Origin: Castor canadensis
Taxonomy: Eukaryota > Chordata > Mammalia > Rodentia > Castoridae
DNA: 64,000 nt
Assembly: GCF_047511655.1 (NCBI RefSeq)
Contig: NC_133399.1
Span: 1,181,333 to 1,245,332, forward strand
Direction of reading: 5' to 3'
Shown here: positions 43,734 through 55,000 of the stretch, piece by piece
Numbering within the stretch: the stretch's first letter is position 1
How the letters are laid out: each line of letters begins with the position of its first letter
The notes under the pieces: generated by a model
The model's database searches: none
Told to the model about the DNA's origin: nothing
The model's input: only the letters and a program-made list of their open reading frames with translations
Made by a program: the position numbers and the translations under genes

Positions 43734-46700
43734 TCACTGCTGCTTCTTGGGGGCCGGGGGCGCGGGGGGCGGCGGGCGCTGGAAGAAGGCCGGGCTCCGC
43801 AGGCAGCGGAAGGCCAGCAGGTGCGGGCCCAGCGCGAAGAGCGCGTTGCTCAGGAGGAAGCAGGCCCAGGCGTCCTCGGGCACGCGGTAGGTGAAGGGCG
43901 TGCGTGGGTGCATGGATGCCCCCGCGTGGGAAAACTGCGCCTGGGGGCCGCACGGAAAGGATGGCGAGGGGCCATGAGTCCCAGCATCACCACTTCCCAC
44001 CCACCCCGAGGGGCTGCAGTCCTCCTAGCTGCTCTGGCATAAATCCTTCCTGGGTCCCGCTGGCCTGTCCTGACCCCAGGCTTTCTCTCTTTCCTTCAAG
44101 GACCCTCAATCAGGCCCCCAGCTCTGACTGGGCCCTCCACGGCTCTAACACATCCCATGGCTCCCTAGCACCCTGAGCACAGCCCCGACAAACGCCCAGA
44201 GTTTGGTCTTTAGCTGCCAGTTTCTCTTGCCCTTCCCTGCGTGGAGAACTCATCTTCATACATTGAAACCCTTACCCCTGCCCGTTTCTAGGAAACCTTT
44301 GCAATTCTTCTCAGCCCCTGTCCTTCCTCCTCTCTCCAGTTTTGGGGGGGGGGTCTGTGCTGGCTGGGCCTGGCTCTGTCTCCCAGAGTAGGCAATTCTG
44401 GGGGTACTGGACCTGGGCACACAAACAGAAGTCTGTCCCCTCACCTGGCCGATGGCTCCTGCGAACACCAAGGCCCAGTCGGGCAGCCAGGAGCACCCAG
44501 GGACGGTGAGGGCGTAGGCGGCCAGGCAGAAGAAGGGCAGCACGTAGAACAAGTACAGCAGCATCTGGAGGGGGGACCACGCTGAGTGAGCTACCCCAAC
44601 TCCATCTCACCCCACGGATGATCCTGACATCCCCAGATCCCACTCAGACCCTGCACAAAGTGGCCCTCTATTCCCCTGAGGGACCCCTTCCCCAATCCCC
44701 CAACACACTGAGCCCACCCACCCATTTCCAGAAGGGCATGTGACCCTGACCTGGCCAATCAGAACACTCCAGTCCCAAAGCCATAGTGATTGACAAGGGA
44801 TGGGGCCAATCAGAACCCGCCTGAGTTCTGGGCTAACATTTCTCCTGTGTGTGTGTTGGGGGGGGGGTGCTTGAGTTGGGTGGGTGGAAACCTGGAGCTG
44901 CCTCATCTACCCTACAAAGGAAGCCATGCCAAGGAAGCAGAGCCCAGGCTGGGCATGATGGGTCACGCCTGTAATCCTAGCTGCTCAGGAGGCACAGATC
45001 AGGAAGATCACGGTTCGAAGCCAGCCCAGGCAAATAATTCATGAGGCCCTATCTTGGAAAAACCCATCACAAAAAAGGGCTGGCGGAGAGGCTCAAGTGG
45101 TAGAGCGCCTGCCTAGCAAGTGTGAAGCCCTGAGGTCGAATCCCAGTGCCACCGAAAAGATAAAAAAGAAAGCAGAGCCCAAAGACAGAGGTTTCCTTGA
45201 GCACCTGGATCCAGACATACCTGAAGACCATCTGTATTACTTTTTTTGGTAAGATAACAAATTCCACAAATGCTTCTGCCTGTTTGACTTGGAAACTGCT
45301 TCAAGGACGCCCAGGCAGGACAGTGGCCCTGTCCTCCCTCTCCTCCCACCAGCCCTCTCACCTGAACCTTTGGATAGGCCACAGGGTCCCGCAGGTATGG
45401 CTCAAACTGGTAGATGTAGACAAAGCAAGCATCCGTGGGGCAGTCGAGCACCACCTAGGGCAAACAGACAGACAGACCAACCACTCACTTCAAACCTCCC
45501 ACTCACAGGAAGCCTCCCTGCTGCCCCTCAACTCCCAAGGAGGTCCCGAATTCCCGGTTCTGGCCTCTCCCAGCCCTGGTTGGTTGTCTGCCCCTGGGTA
45601 CACGCTGAGGAGACTAGGGCCTTGTCTTGTCCTGATGTAGCTGGGTCAGACGTGATGAAGAACTTCCTCTGATGACAGAAAGGACAGCTGCAGCTGGCCG
45701 CAGCAGACTCACCAGGCCCCGGAAGAGAGTGAAAAACGCAGCAAGGATGAGGTATATGACCAGGGCCAGGTCAGCAGGACGCCGCAGAAGGCTCTTCCCT
45801 TGCTGCTCCTGTACCTGCCCCAGGGAGAACCAGAGCGGACGTGAGGTCTGGAACCCAGCAGGCCCTCGGTAAAGGTTCTTCCCTTCTTTCCTGGCAACCA
45901 CGGAGATCCAAGGACACAAAATCTTTCTCTTCAATTAAAAAAAATTTTAGCCTGGCGCTCGTGGCTCACGCCTGTAATCCCAGCTACTCAGGAGCCAGAG
46001 ATCAGGAGGATCACGGTTCAAAGCCAGCCTGGTCAAATACTTCATGAGGCCCTATCTCAAAAACACCCATCACAAAAAACTGCTGGTGGAGTGGGCCAAG
46101 GTGTAGGTCCTGAGTTCAAATCCCACCACTCAGCCCCTGGTTCCTTTCTTTTCCTTCCTTTCTCTCTCTCTCTCTCCCCATCTGAAGGTGGGAAGGGTCT
46201 TTTTTCTTTTTGGCAGCACCGGGGCTTGAACTCAGGGCCTCACATTTGCTGGCAGCCTCTTCACCACTTGTTTTTTTTTTTTTTTTTTTCAGAGATCGAT
46301 AGGGTCTCTCGAACTATTTTCCCAGGGCTCGCTTTGAACCCAGATCCTCCCGATCTCTGCCTCCTGAGTAGCTAGGATGACAGGCAGGAGCCATCGCCAC
46401 TGGCACCCAGTTGTAAGACAGTCTTTGATGCGAATCAGCTCCCGCAGGGGACGCTGGGGCAGGTTGGGACAGGCCTGCCTGGTTACTAGGCACTCACCAT
46501 GTTGGGCATGAAGCGGGTTTGCTCCCGGGGCTGGTTGAAAATTCTCATGCCGGCCCAGCTTGGGACCAGCAGGTAGGGGATGGCCAGGAAGAAGGCGGGC
46601 CTGATCTCTGAGCTATATTTTCCTGCCATGGCAGAGAAGGGACATCCCCTCAGCCAGGACATCTCCCAGGTCTGGCTGGGCCCATTAGCTGGACCACGCC

Positions 46701-49700
46701 AGAGCCCTAGCCAGACATCTTCATTCCCAGGTGCCATCCTTGCTCAAGCTCCAACACCCCCCATGGCTCCCCAGTGCCCACAAGGTGATATCCAGCCTGC
46801 TCAGCTTGACCTGCCTCAGTTTACCTTCTGAGTACAACTCCAGCGGTTCTCTGCTTCCCATGAGAGCCCAGCATCCTGTTATATGTGCTGTACCTCTCAG
46901 GATTTACCCATAAACCTTTTGCTTTGTCCCTGGACTGCAAAGCCTTCTGGGTCAACCCCCAGGGTCAGGGGCCAAGAGCCCAGGGAAGAACAGAATTCGT
47001 GTGGGCTCCCCCACCCCCAAGAGGAAATGGGGCATAAGGCAGGTCGGGAAGGGGTCTCTGCAGACAGTGGGGAGGGGATGGAGAATCCATGGCGGGGGAC
47101 AGCCAAGGGGGACGGGATTCCCCCAAGTGGGTCTCTTACCAAGAATACTTCCTGGGAGGAACACCAGGACACTCATGGCGAACGACCCCAGCCAGTAGAG
47201 TCCCAGGTTCCGGTACCTCTTTCTGGGAAGGGGATGGGGGTGACTAGAGGGTACCAGCCCCCTGGGCTCTCTGGTTCCGGAAAGCCCTCTGGCTTTTTCT
47301 CTTCGGTGCTGGGGACAGAACCCAGGGCGTCCTGTGCGCTCACCACTGAGCGGCACCAACCCTGCCTTCTCAGTTTTGCCTAGCTCCGTGGAAGGGACAG
47401 CCAGGGGCTGACTAGGACAGCCGTGGTCAGCAGGGGCAGTGTGGACAGGAGCCAAGACGGGCCACCTCCACTCACATCTGGCAACATTACCCTGGGTGCA
47501 GCCCTACAGGTCCTCCTGCCAATGCCCCCAAGACCTGGAACTCCACCGGAGGACTCCATGTCGCCCAGGGTCCAACCGCCACCCCAGCGCACCTTGTGCG
47601 GATGGCGCCGGCCATGGCCAGGTAGAGGAGGTAGTGGACAGTGCCGTCCCAGTAGCAGATGAGGATGCCGTGGGCTGTACGCAGGTACGGCTCGCCCTGC
47701 GGGGGACAGGTGGACGCTCAGACCAGTGGTGGTGGGGTTGCGGGGCTCCCCGGCCACCCCGCACGCACCTCCTTGGTATAGAACTCCATGAAGCCCTCCA
47801 CGTAGCCATCCTCCTGCAGCGCGATCATCAGGTCCACCACCGAGGTGAAGGCGAAGACCGCGAAGACTGCAGGGGAGAGGGCGGGGCCGGTGTGGGCGGG
47901 GCCAGGGCGGGTGTGGACCAATTACAGTCAAGCTTTGGGCGGGACCAGGGCGAGCGTGGGCGGAGTTTGGGCCAATTATGGTCAAGCTTGGGCGGGACCA
48001 GGGCGAGTGTGGGCGGAGCTTAGGCCAATTACAGTCAAGCCTTGGGCGGGACCAGGGCGAGTGTGGGCGGAGCTTAGGTCAATTACAGTCGAGGTTTGGG
48101 CGGAGCCAGGGTGAATGTGGGTGTGGCTAAGACCAACTGTAGTCAAGGTTTGGGTGGGGCCAAGGCTAATGTGGGCGTGGCCAAGACCAACTGCAGATGA
48201 GGTTTGGGGCGGGGCCAGGGCTAATGTGGGCGTGGCTACGGCCAACTATAGTCACGGTTTGGGCGGGGCTTAGAGCAGCAGGCGCCGGGCATGGGCTCCA
48301 GGACCAGCCCCTGTCTTCATTCCACGGGTTACGAGACCCAGCCCAGCCTCATTCTGCGTGACTGATGGAGGAGGAGGGGGCCTGTCCTGATGGGGAGGCA
48401 CAGTCCCTGCGTTTGGGGGTCCCCAGCTTCCTGGGGAGGCACCACACTGCCCTCAGGAGATATAGGAGTCTGAAGCGGGAGGCTCTTTGAGGTTCCCCAC
48501 TCTAACGCGGGTGTCCGAGTCTCTTTGGGGTCTCCAGTCTGATGGAGAAGGCCCCAAATCTGAGGGTGGAGGTCCTTGCTCAGACAGCCCGCCTCTCCCA
48601 GGGACTCACCAGCATAGAGCGGGTCATAGGCGGTGTCCACGCGGCCCAAGTTGTAGAAGGCCGTGAAGAGCAGACCCAGGATCAAGGCACTCATCAGCGC
48701 CACCCACAGGGGGCTGAGGAGAGGACACCAAGTCAGAGAGGCCAGGCCCAGTGCGCGTGCCTCCCTCTCCCCCGCCACGTAACATGAGAGCCAGGTAACA
48801 TGGCAGGCGCATCCGTGTGTCTGAGGCTCCCAACTCCTCCTAGGTAAAGTCCAAATGCTTCCATCCACTCCACCCCGCCCGGGTCTCCTCACCGACCTGA
48901 TAAGACAGGTCAACCAGCTGCACAGATAACAGAAGCCAAAGCTCTGCACTTCCTCCAACATGAGTGGGCAAAGCAAGGTTCAGAGAGGGCGACAGTCTTG
49001 TCCAGGGTCACACAGCAAGGTTCTGTTCGCCAATTTCCCATCCTTTCTGAGCCCACCTGTCCCGAGGGTCTCCATCCAGGCCCCATCTAACCAGCACGTC
49101 GATGATAGGACAACAGTCTTTGCACACAAGTTGCTGTCCTTATCCGTGACTATGGGATTGGAGCTAGGACGACTTCCATTATACAGATGAATAAACGGTG
49201 GCTTGGGAGGGGGTGACTTGGTTCCCTTAGGGTCCCAGGAGACGGAGACAGGTGTTTGCACCCGGGCAGCCAAGACCACAGTCAAGGTTCTCCTTGTCTC
49301 ACAGCTTGGATGGAGCTAGTTTTGGGGGTTACTCGGGATCTTGGGACACCATGTGTGAGGGAAAGGTGTGTGGGTGGCAACAAGAACTGGGTCACCTGGG
49401 CCTGACTTCTCTGGGACAATACTTTGACCTTTGGCGACTTTGGAACTTGCGAATGGCGCATCCCTGGGCGCACCCCTGAAACCCTTCAGAGCCCTGTCCT
49501 AAGTGGAGGTCCTACTCCTCCAACACCCGTCTGTTCCTCCCAGTCCCCGCCACCGCGTGTCCCCCGCAGCCCGGCAGGAAAGGGACTTCCGGTCAGAGGC
49601 AGCCGCGCTCGCGCCCAGCCCCCACCCCGCGGGGTCCGGCGCGCATCCCCGGTCCCCGCCGTCCCGCGTCCTCTCCCCCCCGCCCCCGCACGCACTGCGA

Positions 49701-49790
49701 CAGCGCCGAGACGCGGTTGAGCGCGTAGGACACGGGGAGGGCGCCGAGCGACAGCGCCGCGACCTTGCCGGCCAGCGGCGGGATGTCCAT
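43734..49790 (-). CDS. TM6SF2: TM6SF2, ER transmembrane protein of lipid export
   Basis: Ten coding exons on the minus strand: 49790-49696, 48713-48610, 47866-47769, 47696-47593, 47222-47140, 46622-46498, 45814-45713, 45454-45362, 44564-44445, 43940-43734. All introns are GT-AG and the joined frame encodes 376 aa (human 377), starting [20 protein letters not shown] and ending PPAPKKQQ. It is strongly hydrophobic, with about ten likely membrane segments. The family has two EXPERA domains; conserved stretches such as [18 protein letters not shown] and [20 protein letters not shown] lie in them. In human and mouse the protein acts in the ER/ERGIC of hepatocytes and enterocytes in lipidation of VLDL and chylomicrons. 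Residue 167 is Glu (GAG at 46608-46606), the reference state of the human E167K site. Confidence 0.97.
44940..45165 (+). repeat. Dimeric B1-ID SINE in TM6SF2 intron 8
   Basis: GGTCACGCCTGTAATCCTAG on the left; GGCTCAAGTGGTAGAGCGCC and GAATCCCAGTGCCACC on the right. Almost complete copy. Confidence 0.95.
45948..46130 (+). repeat. Dimeric B1-ID SINE
   Basis: GTGGCTCACGCCTGTAATCC and GATCAGGAGGATCACGG, then a right part ending GAGTTCAAATCCCACC, in TM6SF2 intron 6. Confidence 0.9.
46200..46415 (-). repeat. Dimeric SINE, antisense, with poly(T)
   Basis: GCACCGGGGCTTGAACTCAG (ID-like), a T run near 46270-46288, then GAACCCAGATCCTCCCGATC (7SL-like). Confidence 0.85.
47295..47365 (-). repeat. ID-like SINE, antisense
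   Basis: GGTGCTGGGGACAGAACCCA and CTCACCACTGAGCGGCACC match an antisense ID unit. Confidence 0.75.
47875..48275. repeat. 54-bp CCAAT/GC-box minisatellite in TM6SF2 intron 2
   Basis: About seven copies of a 54-bp unit. Each joins GGCCAATTACAGTCAAG (a CCAAT box) to GGGCGGGACCAGGGCGAG and GTGGGCGGAGCTTAGG. Left copies are most alike and right copies are more diverged. The block begins within 10 bp of the exon 3 acceptor. Confidence 0.92.
48955..49215 (+). repeat. MIR-like fragments
   Basis: TTGTCCAGGGTCACACAGCA near 49000 and CATTATACAGATGAATAAAC near 49178 fit two MIR remnants in TM6SF2 intron 1. Confidence 0.5.
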
Positions 49791-49925
49791 GGCGGCGGCG
49801 GCGCCGGGACCCCGGCTTGGCCCCGGGCGACCTCCAGCGCGCTCGGATCCGCAGCTGCAGCGCGTCCCAGGACGCGGGATGGCCGAGGACCCGCCCCGCG
49901 CAAAGGTCGCCCCCCGCCGCCCTCC
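49600..49925 (-). promoter_or_regulatory. TM6SF2: TM6SF2 CpG-rich first exon and promoter
   Basis: The start codon sits in CGCCGCCATGGACATC, a good Kozak context, within a CpG-rich stretch. No TATA box is obvious. The start site is unresolved. Confidence 0.55.
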
Positions 49926-50235
49926 CCCGGCAGCCCAGGCCCCGCCCCCGACTGCCACGCCTCCGCGTCCCCGGGCACCCTAGGCCCCGCCCCTTAGGCA
50001 GCCAGGCCACGCCCCGGCCACACCCCCGCGCCACCTGGACAGCACGGACCACGCCCCCGACCACGCCCCGATCCAGACATCCAAAGTCACGCCACCCGTC
50101 ACTCTCCCCGGACAGCCCAGGCCACACCCCCTGCCCCTCCCTGCACCGCCTGGACAGCCCAGGACCCGCCCCCTTTCTCCCGGACCACGCCCCCCCGCTC
50201 CGCAGACAGCAGAGGCCACGCCCCGGCCACGCTCC
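49925..50235. repeat. CCACGCCC/CCCGCCCC minisatellite upstream of TM6SF2
   Basis: Short diverged units such as CCAGGCCACGCCCCGGCCAC, GGACCACGCCCCC and CTGGACAGCCCAGG repeat for about 300 bp. Confidence 0.8.
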
Positions 50236-51955
50236 ACGTGCTCCCCGGGCAGCCCAGCCTCAGTTTCCCCTCCAGCCAAGGCTGGGACTCCTTCCTTCTC
50301 CAGGCTTTTTTTGTGCCTGCTTTCTCGGACCTAAGACCCTGGTGTCCCAAAAGAAGCTGCGCCTCAGACCACCCTCACCCCACCCCGGGATCAACCCACT
50401 TTGGCACGGAATCCCCTTCCGGGCACCTGGACTTGAGGTTCTCCCGGGCAAACTGAAACACGTGTCCAGTGCAAAGCTTTGACTGAGGGGGCCGGGGCTT
50501 GGGGACGGTGGGGAAGTGGCTCAAGGAGGGCCCCCTGTAGGGGTGGCAGGGTCTCAAGGGCAGGCCTCTGAGATTAGAACGCCCCACCCCGCGTTCCTCG
50601 GAGCTGGGCGGGCCAGGGTGTCCTCCCTCCCAGCGGCCTCACTTGCCCAGGTAGGTGGAGGACTTGCGATTGATGTTGAGGGTGGATTTGAACCCTGCCC
50701 TGATGGTCAGGGCCCTTCCACATGCAGCCCAGTGGCCTCCCGGTCATTTAGGAATGGCTGAGCTGGGCTGCATCTGGCCGGTGAGCTTCAGGCTTCTCTG
50801 GGAAGACCCCACCGTCTTGTGGCATGGCCTCCTCCTCACCTCTCAATGCAGGTCACCGTGGTACCTCCTCCTCCAGGAAGCCCTCCCCGCCTGTCCCTGC
50901 CCACACTCCCCATAGGGTTCCCAGGGTGTCTGTACCCGGCTGCTTTGGGACCTGGCCAGCCACCATGTCCAGAGTGCCTGCACATGCACACAGCATTTGG
51001 TGAGCTCTCCTTCCCCCACCAGAGGGTAAAGTCCATGCCCTGCCTGGCGAGCCTCCAGGTGACCCAGATCTCAATGGAGGTGACTTAGTACCTGGCACCA
51101 AGTCCCAGGGTCCCCTGGGCCTCCGACTGCACAGACTGATGCCCATGCCTGAGGCCCCAGCCTGCTGCCCTCTGGGTGGCCTTCCACGTGTGAGCACTGG
51201 GGCTAAACCCACCGTCACCCTCTGCCCTACCCTGGTCAGTCAGAGGGGACACAGGCTGGCATGTGACCCCAGCACTGGGGCAAGTGACACCTTCCTAGCT
51301 GCCCTGCACCTTCAGCTCCCTGGCTCCTCTCGGTGGCTTCTGAATAGCTTATCCCATGGCTGCAGCTACGGTGACCCACCGCCAGCCTCAGTCCCTGTCC
51401 ACACTTGGTTCAGTTGTGTTCAATGACTGACTGAAGGATGGTCCAGGGGCTCCACTCCAGCCCGAGCTCGGGAGCTAGTGAAGGTCCCTGCGGGCCGGTG
51501 GGGTGGGTGGGTGAGATGCCCAGCTCTGATTCTGCAAGTGTGGCTGGCAGGCCAGAGCTGGGGGCAATGCAGATTCCTGGGCCTGTTGCCCTGGGATGAG
51601 TCTTGGCTGAATGAGTTCCTGGGTGGTTTCTGTGCACTGAAATGCCAACCCTGAGGAGATGCAAGAAGCCTGGTACCCCCTCAGCCTGAGTCACCCTCCT
51701 GCCTCCATGCAGCTGTCCCCAAAGGGATGAGCCCCAGGAACCAGCACACTGAGCAGCCTAGGCTGCAGCCACGGCCAGTGTGGCTTGCCATGTGTGCTGG
51801 GCCCTAGCAGGGTAAGAGGCACGGGTGTGCCCTGGGGCTGCCTCTCCCTGAGGTGTGTCGGGCTGGCCGTGGGAGCCCTTGCTGTCCCTGTAGGGCAAAG
51901 AGGCAGCGTCCGGCCTCACTGAGGGTCAGGTGATTGTGGTACAGGCAGGGAGCAG
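50235..51955. other. TM6SF2-SUGP1 intergenic spacer
   Basis: About 1.7 kb in which I see no gene, SINE or clear regulatory cluster. Confidence 0.45.
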
Positions 51956-51964
51956 GCCACTGGT

Positions 51965-52090
51965 GCGGGTGAGCACTGGGACTTTAATGCACGCGTGACA
52001 CGAGTGACAACAGGAGGAATGGGCAGAACCACAGCCCAAAGCTTCCCACAGTCCAAGGACGGCCGTTGAGAAAGCAGGCCTCGCGTCTCT
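51965..52090 (-). other. SUGP1: SUGP1 3' UTR with ATTAAA signal
   Basis: On the minus strand ATTAAA lies at 51988-51983, 102 bases after the stop codon; cleavage is expected near 51965. Confidence 0.7.
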
Positions 52091-55000
52091 TCAGTAGTAC
52101 GGCCGCCGGGGGTTGTTCTGTGGAGTCCAGAGATCAAAGGGGAAGTCAGCGGCCTGCTGGGGACAGGCAGGAGGGACCCCCGCTGCCCCCTCCAGCCCCA
52201 CGCCGGCCCCGAGGCCCTGAGGAGCGAGGGAGCACGCACCAAGGGGTTGGGCCGGAAGCGGTAGGCCAGCATCATCCTCTTGCGGAAGGCCTCGTACTCG
52301 TCGTCCTCCTTGGAGAGCTCGGCCGGCCGGTCGATGCCGAAGCCGGCCCCGTCCACCGTGGTGGTGCCCCTGCGGAGGGGGCGCCAGGTGAGCGGCGGGC
52401 TGCGGGGCAGTGGGCTGCCCGGCCCAGCTGGAGGGGCACTGCTTTCTCACTCCCTCTCTCGTTAGAGCGAGCTTTTTCTCTCCTTCCTGGTTATTACTGA
52501 ACCTAACTGGGCTTAACTGGGGGCGACTGGAGATTTCAGAAAAGACACAGGACAGACAGACAGGAAAGGTGTGTTGGGCGCTCAGGTGGAGATGCACAAC
52601 CCTCATTGCTTCTTTGCTCTATCTTGATTCTTTAAGGCTTTACTCCTTGCAGTTCTTTAAAACCTTTTTCCTTAGGCTTGCCCTGTCCCATGTCTTGTCT
52701 TTAGCCTAATCGCTCTTAAAGTCTTTTGCCCCAGGCTTGCAGCTTTTCTTTAGCATTCTCTCTTTAGCTTTCTTAAAGCCTCAGTGCTCAGACTTGCAAA
52801 GTCTCGTCCTTTATCTTGCACTGCCCCGTGTTCCCTTTGGCTTTTCTTTAGCTTCTAAAGCCTGTGTTCAAATTCTTTCTTTTCTAAGACCTTTGTTAAA
52901 AGTTCTCAATGCAGACTTTCTATCAACCCCTCTTCAGCAATTTCCCTTTAGCAATTCTTTTCCCTTCAGTAATTCTTTTCCCTTCCAAAAGCTTCCTGCA
53001 CCAAAAAGCCCAAAGCAAACGCTAAAGCCCCAAAGCCCAAAGTAAAAACCAAAGGCAAAAAGCAAAAAAAAAAAAAAAAAAAAAAAACCCAGCCGCAAAC
53101 CAGGTGGAGCAAGGCTCTCGGGAGGCGTGACACTGTCACAGGAGAAACCTGCGCTCCTGCTTCTCTGAACGCAGGTGCAGGAGGAGCAGCCATTCTGCTC
53201 TTTTCTGTTTGTGGCCGGGCTGTGCCCATATTGGCAAGTGAGTGCGTTCCAGTTCTCACAGGCTTTTCATGGCCCGCTCCCCACCTGCAGGCACTCACTT
53301 GTTCACCGGGTTCTTGATGCCCTGGCCCTCGGAGCCCAGCCCCTCGCCCTCCTTCCAGCCCATCTTCACGAGCATCTGGTAGCCGATGTTCTCCACCGTC
53401 AGCTTGAACTCCTTGTACTCAGAGTAGTCGGGCTCGCGGCCCTCCTGCGGGAGGGAGGTGGCCGTCAAGCCTGGGGGAGTGGGGCCCTCCTGCCACGTGC
53501 CCTGTCCCCTCCCCACCAGCACGGCGTCCTCAAGCACAGATCGAGCTCTTCATCCTTCCCTGGGTCCTCAGGGTGGCCAAGCCAACAGGGGCAGGGTGCC
53601 AGGTTAGGCAGGCCTTGGCAGTCATGGGAAAGGCTAATGCTTCGTTCATATCTGGGAACCACTCGCCTCTGCCCTTCTGAGCTGGGTCTCGCTCTGCAGC
53701 CCAGGCTGGCCTGAACTCCCAGGCTCAAGTGGGCCTCCTGCCTCGGCCTCCCCAGAGGCTGGGGCCACAGGTGCATTCCCGCCGCGGCTGGGAACACTTT
53801 GCAGAGTGCGGAAGCGCTGTGGGCAGTGGGGACGCCTGTCTCCAAGCGATGCTAACAAGAGCTTGGAGTGGCCCCGACCCCAGGCCGGTGCCAGCTCACC
53901 TTCAGGGCCTTGAAGGTCTCCATGAACCTCTCCAGCTCGTCTGGGGGCAGGAAGTCCCCGATGAAGTGCTTGCCCCGGCCCATCTTCGTCAGCTGCTCGG
54001 CCCACTCTGCCAGGGACATGGGAGGAGGGACAGGGAGTGGGCCAGGTGGCTCCTGGACACAGGGACGCGCCCTGGGGGCAGCCCGGGGCCTCCGAAACTG
54101 AGGTGGCTGCTAGAGCACCTTTCCCCGCAGGGTCACCCTTCACCGCAGGGCTCCCCCCGCCCCCGCCCCTGCCCCACACTGAGGAAAGCAAGGCACAGAG
54201 GAGCTGACTGCCACCCGAGGCATCCCAGCAGAAGAAAGGAGAAGCAGGCAGCCCCACGCACCCCGTGTCTTGTCCATCTCCATGCGCCGCAGCTGGTGCT
54301 CCCAGGTGCCCAGCTCGCTGTCCACCTCCTCGTCACTGTCGTAGCCGTGCTGGTGCTGCTGCAGCGCCTTCTCCCACAGCAGCTGTACATCCTGCATGGC
54401 CCGCTTGTGCTGCATGATCATGTCGTACATCTGCTGCATCTGTGGGGCGGGTGGCACGGGAGGGGCGGGGAGGGAAGAGGCAGACACCGCAGTCAGTGCT
54501 TACCCTGGCGCAGGGCGGGTGGGACGGGACGGGGCTCGGGGCGCCCTCACCTCTTGCTGCTCCTTCAGCTGCTTCTTCTGCGCTTCTGACAGCTCGGTGA
54601 CGCCCACCAGCCCCACGGGCTTCCCCTTCTCGTACCCGAGCCCCTTGAGGTCCTGAACTGCAGAGTGGAGACAGGGTGGTCAGCAGCGACCCTTGCGCTC
54701 CTGTCCCACCCCAGGTCTCAGCTCTGAGCATTAAGACCGGCCTGCTGTCACGGCTGTCAGTGTTCCATTCTTCCCGATCTCTCCAGGAAGTTCTATGGCC
54801 CCATCGGTGGAATCAGGAATCAGAGAGAGACGGGACCCTGCCAGTGTCATACAGCTAACGGGCGAGGGGACAGGGACAGTGCCCAGCTGGAGATAGGAAG
54901 GCCAAGCTGGGCACCTGCATGTGTGCACCTGCATGCATGTGCACGTACTTAAAGCACAGTGGCTCAGAGGGAGGCCCTGACGCTAACACATTTCCGGTAC

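Noticed and set aside
45075-45150. tRNA-like sequence with A and B boxes
   Set aside because: GGCTCAAGTGGTAGAGCGCC with GTCGAATCCC is the tRNA-derived half of the dimeric SINE; many copies occur in the window and none looks like a free tRNA gene.
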